This document shows, piece by piece, positions 29,121 to 37,595 of a stretch of DNA of 64,000 nucleotides. The notes under the pieces were generated by a model. The model was not told the DNA's origin. It worked only from the letters and a program-made list of their open reading frames with translations, and searched no databases. A program made the position numbers and the translations under genes. The DNA is from Caulobacter segnis (GTDB lineage: Bacteria > Pseudomonadota > Alphaproteobacteria > Caulobacterales > Caulobacteraceae): contig NZ_CP082923.1 in the NCBI RefSeq assembly GCF_019931575.1, forward strand, positions 620,001 to 684,000, in the 5' to 3' direction. Numbering within the stretch: the first letter of the stretch is position 1; every line of letters begins with the position of its first letter.

Positions 29121-29286
29121 GGCTTCCTCCCCCCAGCAAACCACTCGAACAAGAATCGTGCGCGAAGATGCGCTTCGCAGGTGAAGCACGCCTTAACCGC
29201 ATTACTCGCTCTGCTCAGATCGGGGAGTCTGATCGCGATCAAACGCCTCGGAGAAACAGGATCCTTGTCATCGCGTTCAGGCCCGG

Positions 29287-30696
29287 TCAGGCCGCCCGCG
29301 CGCCTGGCCGTCCGTGGCCGCGCGTGCTGGTCTGGATCTCTCCGGTCTTGAAGCGCTTCATCAGGTCGGCCAGCTCGTGGGCCTCGGTGCGCAGGTTGGA
29401 CGCGGCGGCGGTGGTTTCTTCGACCATGGCCGCGTTCTGCTGGGTCACCTGGTCCATCTGGTTGATGGCGCCGTTGACCTGGTTGAGGCCGGTGGCCTGT
29501 TCCTGCGACGAGCGGGCGATCTCGGCGATCAGGCCGTCGATCTCGCCGACCTTGCTGACGATGCCGTCCAGGGACGCGCCGCTTTCGCCGACCAGCTTCA
29601 CGCCGCGATCGACCTGGGCGGTCGAGTTGGCGATCAGGGTCTTGATCTCCTTGGCCGCGTCCGCCGAGCGCTGGGCCAGAGCCCGCACTTCCTGCGCGAC
29701 GACCGCGAAGCCGCGACCGGCGTCTCCGGCCCGCGCCGCCTCGACGCCCGCATTCAGGGCCAGCAGGTTGGTCTGGAAGGCGATCTCGTCGATCACGCCG
29801 ATGATCTGGCCGATCTGGGCCGAGGACTTCTCGATCTCGCCCATGGCCGCGACGGCCTGCTGGACGACCTCGCCCGAGCGCCCGGCGTCGATCCGGGCGG
29901 CCGAGGCGGCTTCCGAGGCGCGGCGGGCGCCCTCGGCGCTGCGCACCACGGTGGCGGTGATCTCGTCCAGGGCGGCGGCGGTCTCCTCCAGGCTGGCGGC
30001 CTGCTGCTCGGTGCGGCGCGCCAGGTCGTCCGAGGCGTAGGAGATCTCGTCGACCCCGGCCTGCATGGTGTTGGTGCGCTGGGTGATGGTCGAGACGGTG
30101 TCGCGCAGGCAGTCGATGGCGGTGTTGAAGTCGGCCTTGATCTGCTGGTAGCGCGGATCCATCGCCGCCTCGATGTGCTCGCTTACATCGCCGCGGGACA
30201 GGCGCCCCAGGCCGTCCGCCAGCACGGCCACTACGTTGTTGTCCTGGTCGGCCTTTTTGCGGGCGGCCTCGGCGGCGGCGCGCTCCAGCTCGACCTGGGT
30301 GATGTCCGAGGCGAACTTGACGACCTTCACCGGCTTGCCGGCCTTGTCGAAGATCGGGTTGTAGGAGGCCTGGATCCAGATCTCCTTGCCGCCCTTGCCC
30401 AGCCGCTTGAACTTGTCGGAGAAGAACTCGCCGGCGTTCAGGCGATGCCAGAATTCACGATACTCGCCGCTCGATCCGTAGTCGCTTTCGACGAACAGGC
30501 TGTGGTGACGCCCCTGGATTTCCGAGAGGCCATAGCCCAGCGTCTTCAGGAAGTTGTCGTTGGCCGTGATGATCGTGCCGTCGAGGTTGAACTCGATGAC
30601 GGCCTGGCTGCGATGGATGGCGGCGATGATCGCCTCCATCTCGGCGATCCGGCTGGCGGCCTTGGTGTCGTCCTGACGCGACCGGAACAAGGACAT
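29287..30696 (-). CDS. PAS-containing soluble chemoreceptor
   Basis: 469-aa cytoplasmic methyl-accepting protein without membrane helices. A PAS domain covers about residues 22-140 ([20 protein letters not shown] start, then [20 protein letters not shown]). A short HAMP-like linker (about 150-205) and a signalling domain with [19 protein letters not shown] follow. It ends in GARAA, again an Ala-Ala C-terminus. PAS receptors of this build often sense redox or oxygen through a haem or flavin, but no ligand residue can be assigned here. Probably co-oriented with, but separately expressed from, the receptor at 27303. Confidence 0.92.
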   Translation of the reverse strand: MSLFRSRQDDTKAASRIAEMEAIIAAIHRSQAVIEFNLDGTIITANDNFLKTLGYGLSEIQGRHHSLFVESDYGSSGEYREFWHRLNAGEFFSDKFKRLGKGGKEIWIQASYNPIFDKAGKPVKVVKFASDITQVELERAAAEAARKKADQDNNVVAVLADGLGRLSRGDVSEHIEAAMDPRYQQIKADFNTAIDCLRDTVSTITQRTNTMQAGVDEISYASDDLARRTEQQAASLEETAAALDEITATVVRSAEGARRASEAASAARIDAGRSGEVVQQAVAAMGEIEKSSAQIGQIIGVIDEIAFQTNLLALNAGVEAARAGDAGRGFAVVAQEVRALAQRSADAAKEIKTLIANSTAQVDRGVKLVGESGASLDGIVSKVGEIDGLIAEIARSSQEQATGLNQVNGAINQMDQVTQQNAAMVEETTAAASNLRTEAHELADLMKRFKTGEIQTSTRGHGRPGARAA

Positions 30697-31061
30697 GGGT
30701 GGTTTCCCCTGGCGAAGGTCCCGACCGGCCCACCACCCTGGCGGTACCGCTTCTTCGCGTTTCTGCGGAAGGTTGCGTAGGGAACTGCCAAGGGAAGATT
30801 AACGCGCGACAACCTTGGCCATGAGCTTGAGTTTGATTTTCATCAATAAAAACAGAGACGGCGATTTTCCTCGCGCCAGGGGTGTTGTCGCGCGTCAACA
30901 CGCCACAGGGGGCGGTCCGCTCGGGCCGCGCGTGTCGGGAGCGTGTGTTTTCGGCTGGCGCCGGGCGCGGATCACGCCATCATGGCCGGACGTCCTGCTC
31001 ACGCTGGAACCAAGGCCCAGCTGGACTGTTTGACCTTGCGAGTTCACGAGGGAGTCCCGCC
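30697..31061. other. 365-nt intergenic region
   Basis: It separates the divergent PAS chemoreceptor and the following membrane-protein gene. The part around 30795-30870 is noticeably AT-richer than the rest of the window, which suggests promoters for both directions. I see no convincing coding sequence; in-frame extensions of the downstream gene into it look non-coding. Confidence 0.5.
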
Positions 31062-31637
31062 ATGCATATCGCCAACGGAAAGTCGCGCGAGCGCGCCCTG
31101 GCCGGCCGCGAAGCTTTCGAGCTGGAACAGCGGGAGGGCTTCCATCCCGCGGCGCAGATCGCTGTCGGCGCGGCCCTGGCCGGCGGGACGATCATCGCGG
31201 CCCTCCTGATGGGTCGCCGCCACGAGCGGGCGCTGGACGACGAGATGTACGCCGTCGAGTTCGCCGAGATGCACGAGCCGGTCGCCCATCAGCCCAAGCC
31301 GCTGACCAGTCTGCTGCTGCCGCCGCTGTTCATCGCCATGACCCTGTCGGGTTTGCGCACCTGGAATGCGCCGTCCAGCCCGGCCCGCACTCGGGCCCTG
31401 ACGATCTGGAGCCTGGTGCAGGGCTTCAACGCCCTGTGGCTGGGCCTGGGCGCCAAGCGGGTCGGCGGCCAGCTGGGCGCGGCGACGGCCTCGCTGGCGG
31501 CCTCGGCGGCGTATGCTCTGGAGGCGCGCAAGGTTGGTGGCGGGTCGGCGCCGGATTTCGGCTGGATCGGCATCGCCAACGCCCTGACGTCCCAGCTGTG
31601 GCGCCGTCCCGTGCCGCGCGCGCCGACGCTCCACTAA
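31062..31637 (+). CDS. membrane protein, possibly TspO/MBR-related
   Basis: 191-aa protein with about four hydrophobic helices (around 34-52, 92-112, 125-145 and 150-165). The stretch QGFNALWLGLGAKRVGG and the end GWIGIANALTSQLWRRP resemble the fourth and fifth helices of TspO/MBR tryptophan-rich sensory proteins. The N-terminal 30 residues are charged and not typical of that family. The assignment is tentative. RBS GAGGGAG precedes the ATG. It ends 3 nt from the convergent doxX stop. Confidence 0.6.
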   Translation: MHIANGKSRERALAGREAFELEQREGFHPAAQIAVGAALAGGTIIAALLMGRRHERALDDEMYAVEFAEMHEPVAHQPKPLTSLLLPPLFIAMTLSGLRTWNAPSSPARTRALTIWSLVQGFNALWLGLGAKRVGGQLGAATASLAASAAYALEARKVGGGSAPDFGWIGIANALTSQLWRRPVPRAPTLH

Positions 31638-31640
31638 GGT

Positions 31641-32087
31641 TCAGGCGATCTTCAGCGCGCGGTCCAGGCTGAACTTGCCGCCGCCGCGTGCGATCAGGAA
31701 CAGCAGCAGGCCCGCCCAGGACAGGTGGGTCGGCCAGGCGTCGGGATAGACGAAGATCTCGATAACCGCCGTCATGCCCAGGAACGCCAGGGCCGAGAGG
31801 CGGGTGAACAAGCCCAGCACCAGCAGGATCGAGAACAGGTGCTCGGCGTAGGTCGCCGCGTGCGCCGCCACGACCGGCGGCAAGAGCGGCACGTGGTACT
31901 CGCTCTCGAACAGCGCGTAGGTCCCGTCGGTGATGTGCAGCACGCCGTCGACCTTGGTGCGCCCCGACTGGAAGAAGATGGCGGCCACGCCGAGGCGGGT
32001 GACCAGGGCCAGGACGTCCTCGGTCAGGACCTTGCGGGCGGTCTGGGCGAACAGGTCGAAGGGCGCGCGGAGCGAGAGAGCGGTCAT
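31641..32087 (-). CDS. DoxX family membrane protein of the bufferin operon
   Basis: 148-aa protein with four predicted helices and the DoxX pattern [21 protein letters not shown] near the start. DoxX-like proteins often accompany DUF692/DUF2063/DUF2282 operons and are SigF-regulon members in Caulobacter. Its ATG overlaps the bufC stop by 4 nt (ATGA), so it is the last gene of a tightly coupled operon. Its role in maturation or export of the peptide is unproven. Confidence 0.85.
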   Translation of the reverse strand: MTALSLRAPFDLFAQTARKVLTEDVLALVTRLGVAAIFFQSGRTKVDGVLHITDGTYALFESEYHVPLLPPVVAAHAATYAEHLFSILLVLGLFTRLSALAFLGMTAVIEIFVYPDAWPTHLSWAGLLLFLIARGGGKFSLDRALKIA

Positions 32088-32836
32088 CGGTTGGTGTCCA
32101 TGAAGGCGCCCTGGGCGATCAGGGCGGCGAAGAGGGGGGCAAGCGGCACATCGGGTTGGGCCACAGCCGCGCGCTCGGCGGCCTCCGCGGAGGTCTGGCC
32201 GTCGCGGCAGGCGCGCAGGAACTCGGTCTCGGCCGCGCCGACCACGCGGGCGGCGACGGTCCCGGCCTGGCGGACCAGCAGCAGGGTCTCGGGCGTCCCG
32301 GACAGGTCGAGATCCTCGCGCCCGTCGCGGGCGGCGGACCACAGGCTGGGCAGGCCGGCCTCGAAGGCGGCGAAGCGGGCGCTGGGATGCAGGGGCAGCG
32401 ACGTCGCGGCCAGGGCCTCGGGCGACAGCGCCGCCAGCGCCTCGGCCGTCAGGACCGGCGCGTCGGCGGCGAACAGGGCCTCGGTCCACAGGCGGTCCAG
32501 ATGGGCGATCCCGGCCAGATAGGGCAGGTCGCCGGCCGGCGGGAAGCGCTCCAGCCAGGCGGGAAAAGCCTCGCCATAGTCCAGCAAGGCGGCGCTGGTC
32601 GGCGGGGCCTCGCGGGCGAACAGGGCGGCGGCGGCCCGGAACCAGTCTTCGCCGACCATCGACAGCACGGTCGGGAAGTTGGCGGCCAGGGCGTCGACGC
32701 AGCCCTTGGCGATGGTGTTGCGGTAGACGGCCAGTCCAGCCTGGCCCTCGCCGGGCGTCAGCCACGGCGACAGGGCCGAGGGGCTGCCGGCCAGGGCGGC
32801 GACGAAGGCGTCCTGGAAGTCCAAGAGCTCAGGCAT
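32084..32836 (-). CDS. bufC: BufC, DUF2063 partner of the DUF692 oxidase
   Basis: 250-aa protein of the DUF2063 (putative DNA-binding-domain, HvfC/BufC) family. It begins with [14 protein letters not shown] and carries [24 protein letters not shown], the family signature, then [13 protein letters not shown]. By analogy with MbnC it forms a complex with BufB and guides the precursor peptide to the metal centre. It overlaps bufB by 8 nt at its 5' end and doxX at its 3' end. Confidence 0.88.
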   Translation of the reverse strand: MPELLDFQDAFVAALAGSPSALSPWLTPGEGQAGLAVYRNTIAKGCVDALAANFPTVLSMVGEDWFRAAAALFAREAPPTSAALLDYGEAFPAWLERFPPAGDLPYLAGIAHLDRLWTEALFAADAPVLTAEALAALSPEALAATSLPLHPSARFAAFEAGLPSLWSAARDGREDLDLSGTPETLLLVRQAGTVAARVVGAAETEFLRACRDGQTSAEAAERAAVAQPDVPLAPLFAALIAQGAFMDTNR

Positions 32837-33662
32837 GGACGACCTCCAGCGCGGCCAACTCGCCGGCGGCGCGGTCGCGCTCGGCCATCAGCGTGGTGAA
32901 GGCGGGAATGTCATCGTCTCGCTCGATCAGCGTCGGACGCGGGCCGATGCGGCGGATCAGGCGACGATAGAGGGCCCAGACGGGCTCGGCCACCGGCGCG
33001 CCGTGGGTGTCGATCAGGAGGTCGGAACCGCCGGCGTCGGGGCCGTGACCCGCCAGGTGGATCTCCCCGACCGCCTCGGCCGGGATGGCGTCCAGATAGA
33101 CCTCGGGCGAGTAGCCGAGGTTGCTGGCGCTGACGAAGACGTTGTTGACGTCGACCAGCAGGCCGCAGCCGGTCTTGGCGACCAGGGCCTTCAGGAACTC
33201 GACCTCGTCGAGGTCGTGGCCCTTCAGCGGCAGGTAGAGGGACGGGTTCTCGATCAGCACGCGGCGGGAAAGGGCGTCCTGCATGCGACCGATATTGGCG
33301 GCGATGCGGGCCAGGGCGGCGTTCGTGCGGGGGAAGGGCAGGAGGTCGGGCTGGTGCGCGCCGCGATGGGTCGACCAGGCCAGGTGCTCGGACACCACGA
33401 ACGGCTCGAACCGGTCGACCAGGCGCTTCAGGGCGGCCAGGTGTTCGGCGTCCGGATCGGCGTCGGCGGCCAGGGACAGGCCCACGCCGTGCAGCGACAA
33501 CGGGCGGCGGGCGCGGATCTGCTCGAGGGCGGCCAGACGCGGGCCGCCGGCCGACATGTAGTTCTCGGGATGGACCTCGAACCACAGGCCTTCGGCGTCG
33601 CACGCGAGGGCTTCGTCGTAGTGCTGGGACTTGAGGCCGAGGCCGGCGGTGGGGGTCATCAT
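32829..33662 (-). CDS. bufB: BufB, DUF692 multinuclear iron oxidase (MNIO)
   Basis: 277-aa TIM-barrel enzyme of the DUF692/MNIO family that oxidatively modifies cysteines of small precursor peptides. Likely iron ligands are in FEVHPENY, SLHGVGLSL, VSEHLAWS, LIENPS, LLVDVNNVFVSASN and EIHLAGHGPD, in family order. Two adjacent ATGs (33662, 33659) can start it. A palindromic repeat fills the gap between bufA and this gene. Its substrate is presumably the bufA product immediately upstream. Confidence 0.9.
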   Translation of the reverse strand: MMTPTAGLGLKSQHYDEALACDAEGLWFEVHPENYMSAGGPRLAALEQIRARRPLSLHGVGLSLAADADPDAEHLAALKRLVDRFEPFVVSEHLAWSTHRGAHQPDLLPFPRTNAALARIAANIGRMQDALSRRVLIENPSLYLPLKGHDLDEVEFLKALVAKTGCGLLVDVNNVFVSASNLGYSPEVYLDAIPAEAVGEIHLAGHGPDAGGSDLLIDTHGAPVAEPVWALYRRLIRRIGPRPTLIERDDDIPAFTTLMAERDRAAGELAALEVVHA

Positions 33663-33676
33663 CGACACACCATCAT

Positions 33677-33780
33677 TGTCATCCCGGCCGCAGCGAAGCG
33701 GAGAGCCGGGACCCAGGGGCGACTTCACTGCGCGTGGCCCCCGGGTCCCGGATAGCCTCTGCGAGGCTTCCGGGATGACA
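33677..33780. repeat. nested palindromic (REP-like) element between bufA and bufB
   Basis: Outer arms TGTCATCCCGG (33677-33687) and CCGGGATGACA (33770-33780) are perfect complements. Inner arms CCGGGACCC (33706-33714) and GGGTCCCGG (33743-33751) nest inside them. The GTCATCCCGGCC... design is common in dispersed elements of Alphaproteobacteria. The element would form a large hairpin in the bufABC transcript. Confidence 0.75.
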
Positions 33781-33798
33781 CGGATTTTGGGAAACGGA

Positions 33799-34083
33799 TC
33801 AGGCCTTCGGGGTCAGCGAGCCCATGCCGTTCGGCGTCTTGATCGTGACGCACGTGCCCTTCTTGACCATCTTCCAGGCGTCGCCCTGGTAGTCGACCTT
33901 CGAGGTGCCGGCGCACGAGGTGCCCGCGCCGGCCTTGCAGTCGTTCTCGCCGGCCTTGGCGACGCCGTAGCACTTTTCCTGGTCGCCCTTGCCCTTCATG
34001 TGCTCGTCGGCGGCGGCCATCGAGACGCCGGCCGAGAGGGCCAGGACGGCGGCGAGGGCGGCGGTGGTGGCGGTGCGGTTCAT
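33799..34083 (-). CDS. bufA: BufA, bufferin precursor peptide (DUF2282)
   Basis: 94-aa precursor with a signal peptide ([22 protein letters not shown], cleaved near AAA-DE). The mature part has four cysteines at C38, C49, C57 and C78 in the DUF2282 arrangement [23 protein letters not shown]. In described bufferins some of these cysteines are converted by the MNIO enzyme into copper-binding heterocycles. The gene leads an operon with bufB, bufC and doxX. A SigF-type promoter lies about 70-90 nt upstream. Confidence 0.9.
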   Translation of the reverse strand: MNRTATTAALAAVLALSAGVSMAAADEHMKGKGDQEKCYGVAKAGENDCKAGAGTSCAGTSKVDYQGDAWKMVKKGTCVTIKTPNGMGSLTPKA

Positions 34084-34148
34084 GGGGTTTCTCCTTGAAG
34101 TGTTTTCTCGCCGAAAACGGCGTCTCTCACCGCTCGGTCGAGGGGAAG

Positions 34149-34174
34149 TACGAAGCGACACCAGACAAGGTTAC
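34149..34174 (-). promoter_or_regulatory. SigF-type promoter of bufABC-doxX
   Basis: On the minus strand GTAACC (34174-34169), a 16-nt spacer, then CGTA (34152-34149). This matches the GTAACC-N16-CGWA pattern also found before the divergent sigma-factor gene, and the GTAACC/CGAA motif described for the Caulobacter SigF regulon. Confidence 0.75.
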
Positions 34175-34239
34175 ATCGGTCGGCGAACAAAATTTCGGCG
34201 TCGTTTCGCGGTTCAGGTTCCGGCGCGGCGCGCGGGCGT

Positions 34240-34265
34240 GTAACCATCCGCCCCTCGCGCGCGAA
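34240..34265 (+). promoter_or_regulatory. SigF-type autoregulatory promoter of sigF
   Basis: GTAACC (34240-34245), exactly 16 nt, CGAA (34262-34265), ending 11 nt before the sigma-factor ATG. Same motif and spacing as the divergent bufA promoter, implying positive autoregulation and a very short leader. Confidence 0.75.
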
Positions 34266-34276
34266 TAGGGGCAGGC

Positions 34277-34816
34277 GTGACGGATACCGAAACCCGTTTG
34301 AAGGCGCTGATGCTGCGCGGGATGGATGGCGACGCCGCCGCCTATCGCGAGTGTCTGGCTGTCCTGGGGGGTCGGCTCCGCGCCTATTTCGCGCGGCGGA
34401 TGTCCGGCGCGCCCGGCGATGTGGAGGATCTTGTGCAGGAGACGCTGCTGGCGGTGCATCTCAAGCGGTCGACCTGGGACTCGTCCCAGTCGTTCACCGC
34501 CTGGGCGCACGCGGTGGCGCGCTACAAGCTGATCGACCACTGGCGGCGGCGGAAGGTTCGCCAGACCTTGCCGATCGAGGACCACATCGAATTCCTGGCC
34601 GCCGACGAACCCGAGCCGGGTGTCGGGCTGGAGCTGGACCGCGCCCTGGCCAGTCTGCCCGAGCGGCAACGGATCCTGGTCTCCGACGTCAAGCTGACCG
34701 GGCTTTCCCTCGCCGAGGCGGGGGCGCGCGCGGGCATTTCCGAGGGCGCGGCCAAGGTCGCCCTGCACCGGGCGCTGAAGGCCCTGGCCGAAAGGATGCG
34801 CCGTGCGGACGGATGA
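34277..34816 (+). CDS. sigF: ECF sigma factor, SigF-type
   Basis: 179-aa extracytoplasmic-function sigma factor. Region 2 (about residues 24-93) contains GDVEDLVQETLLAVHLKR and AVARYKLIDHWRRRK. Region 4 (about 120-172) contains LPERQRILVSDVKLTGLSLAEAGARAGISEGAAKVALHRALKAL. The gene is coupled to a DUF1109 anti-sigma gene (14-nt overlap) and faces the bufferin operon. This is the arrangement of Caulobacter SigF, which responds to chromium, cadmium and copper-type stress. A SigF-like promoter precedes it. Confidence 0.88.
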   Translation: MTDTETRLKALMLRGMDGDAAAYRECLAVLGGRLRAYFARRMSGAPGDVEDLVQETLLAVHLKRSTWDSSQSFTAWAHAVARYKLIDHWRRRKVRQTLPIEDHIEFLAADEPEPGVGLELDRALASLPERQRILVSDVKLTGLSLAEAGARAGISEGAAKVALHRALKALAERMRRADG

Positions 34817-35444
34817 CCTGATCGACGCCCTGGCCAGCGATACGGGTGCGACCCGCCGGTCGCCGCCGCGCCGCCTGGTCCTGGTCGCGGGCCTGGGCGC
34901 CCTGGCGGCGCTGGCCTTGGTGCTGACCGTGCTGCACGTGCGCCACGACCTGATGCCGGCCATGCGCGGCGGCATGTTCTGGATGAAGGCGCTCTATACC
35001 GGCGCGCTGGGCGTGGCCGGCTACCTGGCGATCGAACGCCTGGCCAGGCCGGGTGGTTCGGGCCGTCGCGGCTGGATCCTGGGCCTGGCGGCGCTGGCCG
35101 TCTTCGCCGTGGCCGGAACGGTCCAGGCGATGGTCAGCCCCCACGTCGCCCATGCCCTGCACATGCTGCGCGGCCACTCCTGGACCCATTGCAGCCCCAA
35201 CATCCTGTTCCTGGGCCTGCCGATGCTGGCGCTAGGGCTATGGGCCGTGCGCGGCATGGCGCCCACGCGTCCCATCGCGGCCGGCTTCGCCACCGGCCTG
35301 TTCGCCGGCGGGGTGGCGGCGACGGTCTATGGCCTGCATTGCGCCGAGAACACCTTCACCTTCGTGGCCATGTGGTACAGCCTGGGCGTGCTGATGGTCG
35401 CCGCGCTGGGCGCGATTATCGGGCGCTGGGCGCTGCGCTGGTAG
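34803..35444 (+). CDS. nrsF: NrsF-type anti-sigma factor (DUF1109)
   Basis: 213-aa inner-membrane protein with about six helices, the DUF1109 family. Two cysteines, C130 (SWTHCSPN) and C180 (GLHCAENTF), are 50 residues apart. Caulobacter NrsF has the corresponding pair near 131 and 181, and both are required for metal-triggered release of SigF. GTG start at 34803 overlaps the end of sigF and follows AAAGGA, so translation is coupled. The N-terminal 25 residues would be the cytoplasmic sigma-binding part. Confidence 0.85.
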   Translation: MRTDDLIDALASDTGATRRSPPRRLVLVAGLGALAALALVLTVLHVRHDLMPAMRGGMFWMKALYTGALGVAGYLAIERLARPGGSGRRGWILGLAALAVFAVAGTVQAMVSPHVAHALHMLRGHSWTHCSPNILFLGLPMLALGLWAVRGMAPTRPIAAGFATGLFAGGVAATVYGLHCAENTFTFVAMWYSLGVLMVAALGAIIGRWALRW

Positions 35445-35617
35445 GCGCCACACCCCAGAGATCCCCCGTCATGGGACCGCTAACGATCAAGTTTTGTTCC
35501 GTCGCCTTTCGGTCGATTGACAAACCGTCGTTCCGCCAATGAAGTGCCGTCCGCTTTTCGCGAATGAGACGCGATAGGCATTCCGGCAACCGCCATACGA
35601 CTCTGTGGGGAGGGCGC

Positions 35618-36289
35618 ATGACGATCGACGACACCCTCGCCGCGTCGGCGAGCGGCGGAGGGAATGGCGCGCCCATCTGGTCGGCGGCGACCCTGCCCTG
35701 GCGGCTGGCCGAGATCGCCGCCGCCGGCGCCCTTGCGGGCGTGCTGATGATCTTGCTGTGGCTGACGCCGAGGCCGGACCTGCCGATCGCGGTGACCGAT
35801 TCCTTCTTCTGGATCAAGGCGGCCTATCCCGCTGCCGTGGGGGCCTGCGCCCTGGCGGCGGCCACCTGGCTGGCGCGCGGATGCCGAGGCGGCGTCGCGA
35901 TGCTGGCCGTGGCCGGCGCGCTGGCCTGCGCCATGCTGCTCGCCGCCGCGATCCAGGCCTCGACCCTGACGCCGGCGGCCGCGGCGATCCTGCTCTGGCC
36001 CGGCGGCGCAACGTGCCTGGGCGATATCCTCGTCATCGCCGCGCCGATGCTGGTCCTGACCGTGGCCGGCCTGCGCGATGTCGATCTTCCGCGGCCGGCC
36101 CCCACGGGCTTCGCCTGCGGCCTTTTCTGCGGGGGCGTCGCGGCGACGGTCGACGGCTTGCACTGCTGGCAGGGGACCTACGCGTTTGTCGGTCCCTGGT
36201 TCACCCTGGCCATGCTGGCCAGCGGCGGACTCGGGGCCGGCGCCATCAAGCTGCTCGCCCGTCGCCGCCGCTTTCTCGCGGCCGAATAG
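35618..36289 (+). CDS. orphan DUF1109/NrsF-like membrane protein
   Basis: 223-aa six-helix protein similar in layout to the NrsF protein 170 nt upstream. Shared points include FFWIKAAYPAAVGA versus FWMKALYTGALGV, GLFCGGVAATVDGLHC versus GLFAGGVAATVYGLHC, and a cysteine pair C133/C183 with the same 50-residue spacing as C130/C180. It has no partner sigma gene of its own and carries extra cysteines (such as C78 and C89). The N-terminus differs, so it may bind another sigma factor or none. ATG 35618 follows GGGGAGGG. Confidence 0.8.
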   Translation: MTIDDTLAASASGGGNGAPIWSAATLPWRLAEIAAAGALAGVLMILLWLTPRPDLPIAVTDSFFWIKAAYPAAVGACALAAATWLARGCRGGVAMLAVAGALACAMLLAAAIQASTLTPAAAAILLWPGGATCLGDILVIAAPMLVLTVAGLRDVDLPRPAPTGFACGLFCGGVAATVDGLHCWQGTYAFVGPWFTLAMLASGGLGAGAIKLLARRRRFLAAE

Positions 36290-36306
36290 TATGGGGGCGT
36301 AACGAA

Positions 36307-36336
36307 AGGGCCTCCCGGATCGCTCCGGGAGGCCCT
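36307..36336. terminator. bidirectional terminator, DUF1109 gene and fba
   Basis: AGGGCCTCCCGGA, loop TCGC, then its exact complement, a 13-bp perfect stem between two convergent genes. Short T content on either side. Confidence 0.75.
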
Positions 36337-36362
36337 CTCTGTCCTTCAGCCGACCGGTCGCC

Positions 36363-37454
36363 CTATTCGGCGGCGGCCTTGGCCGCGCCGGCGCCGAACT
36401 TGGCGTGCAGTTCGCCCGAGGCGTAGCGCTTGGCCATGGCGGCGGTCGAGATCGGCTTGATCTTGTCGGCCCAGCCGGCCGAGCCGAACTCGGTGAAGCG
36501 GGCCTGGCAGACCTTGCGCATGGCTTCCTTGGCGGGCTTGAGGTAGGCGCGCGGATCGAACTCCGCGGGCTTCTCCATCAGCACCTTGCGGATGGCGCCG
36601 GTGATGGCCAGACGGTTGTCGGTGTCGACATTGACCTTGCGCACGCCGTGCTTGATGCCGCGCTGGATCTCTTCCACCGGCACGCCCCAGGTCTGGGGCA
36701 TGTCGCCACCGTACTGGTTGATGATGTCCTGCAGGTCCTGCGGAACGCTGGACGAGCCGTGCATCACCAGGTGGGTGTTGGGCAGGCGGCGGTGGATCTC
36801 CTCGATCACGTTCATGGCCAGGACGTCGCCGTCCGGCTTGCGCGTGAACTTGTAGGCGCCGTGGCTGGTGCCCATGGCGATGGCCAGGGCGTCGACGCCG
36901 GTCTGGGCGACGAAGTCGACCGCCTGATCGGGATCGGTCAGAAGCTCGTCATGCGACAGCTTGCCCTCGAAGCCGTGGCCGTCCTCGGCCTCGCCCATGC
37001 CGGTCTCCAGCGAGCCCAGCACGCCGAGCTCGCCTTCGACCGAGACGCCGCAGCTGTGGGCCATCTGGACCACCTTGCGGGTGACCTCGACATTGTACTC
37101 GTAGGTCGCCGGGGTCTTGGCGTCCTCCATCAGCGAGCCGTCCATCATCACCGAGGTGAAGCCGTACTGGATCGCCGTGGCGCAGGTCGCCGGGCCGTTG
37201 CCGTGGTCCTGGTGCATGCACACCGGGATGTTCGGATAGATGTCGACCAGGGCGTCGATCATCCTGGCCAGCATGATGTCGTTGGCGTAGCTGCGCGCGC
37301 CGCGCGAAGCCTGGATGATGACCGGCGAGTTGACGGCCTCGGCCGCCTCCATGATCGCCAGGCCCTGTTCCATATTGTTGATGTTGAAGGCCGGTAGTGC
37401 GTACTCATGCTCGGCGGCATGATCCAGCAACTGTCGCAACGTGATGCGAGCCAC
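36363..37454 (-). CDS. fba: class II fructose-bisphosphate aldolase
   Basis: 363-aa zinc-dependent aldolase of glycolysis and gluconeogenesis. Family stretches are [17 protein letters not shown] at the start, [17 protein letters not shown] (catalytic and zinc His), GVSVEGELG and HGSSSVPQ, with [11 protein letters not shown] near the end. I place the start at GTG 37454, behind AGGAGAG, because the conserved N-terminus begins there; an upstream reading adds 30 unrelated residues. Third gene of gap-pgk-fba. Confidence 0.93.
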   Translation of the reverse strand: MARITLRQLLDHAAEHEYALPAFNINNMEQGLAIMEAAEAVNSPVIIQASRGARSYANDIMLARMIDALVDIYPNIPVCMHQDHGNGPATCATAIQYGFTSVMMDGSLMEDAKTPATYEYNVEVTRKVVQMAHSCGVSVEGELGVLGSLETGMGEAEDGHGFEGKLSHDELLTDPDQAVDFVAQTGVDALAIAMGTSHGAYKFTRKPDGDVLAMNVIEEIHRRLPNTHLVMHGSSSVPQDLQDIINQYGGDMPQTWGVPVEEIQRGIKHGVRKVNVDTDNRLAITGAIRKVLMEKPAEFDPRAYLKPAKEAMRKVCQARFTEFGSAGWADKIKPISTAAMAKRYASGELHAKFGAGAAKAAAE

Positions 37455-37595
37455 GTAATTCTCTCCTGCAAGCGTGAAGTGAGGTTGGGTCGTTTCTTGT
37501 TGTTGGGGCCGTGACGCTTGTGCGTTCTCTGCCCGGGTAGTCACTCTGACACAGGCTGAACGCGGATCTGCACGATCCGCGCCAGCAAAGTAGTT

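Noticed and set aside
34351..34821. Alternative frame inside sigF
   Set aside because: Arg/Ala/Gly-rich shadow; the other frame carries sigma regions 2 and 4.
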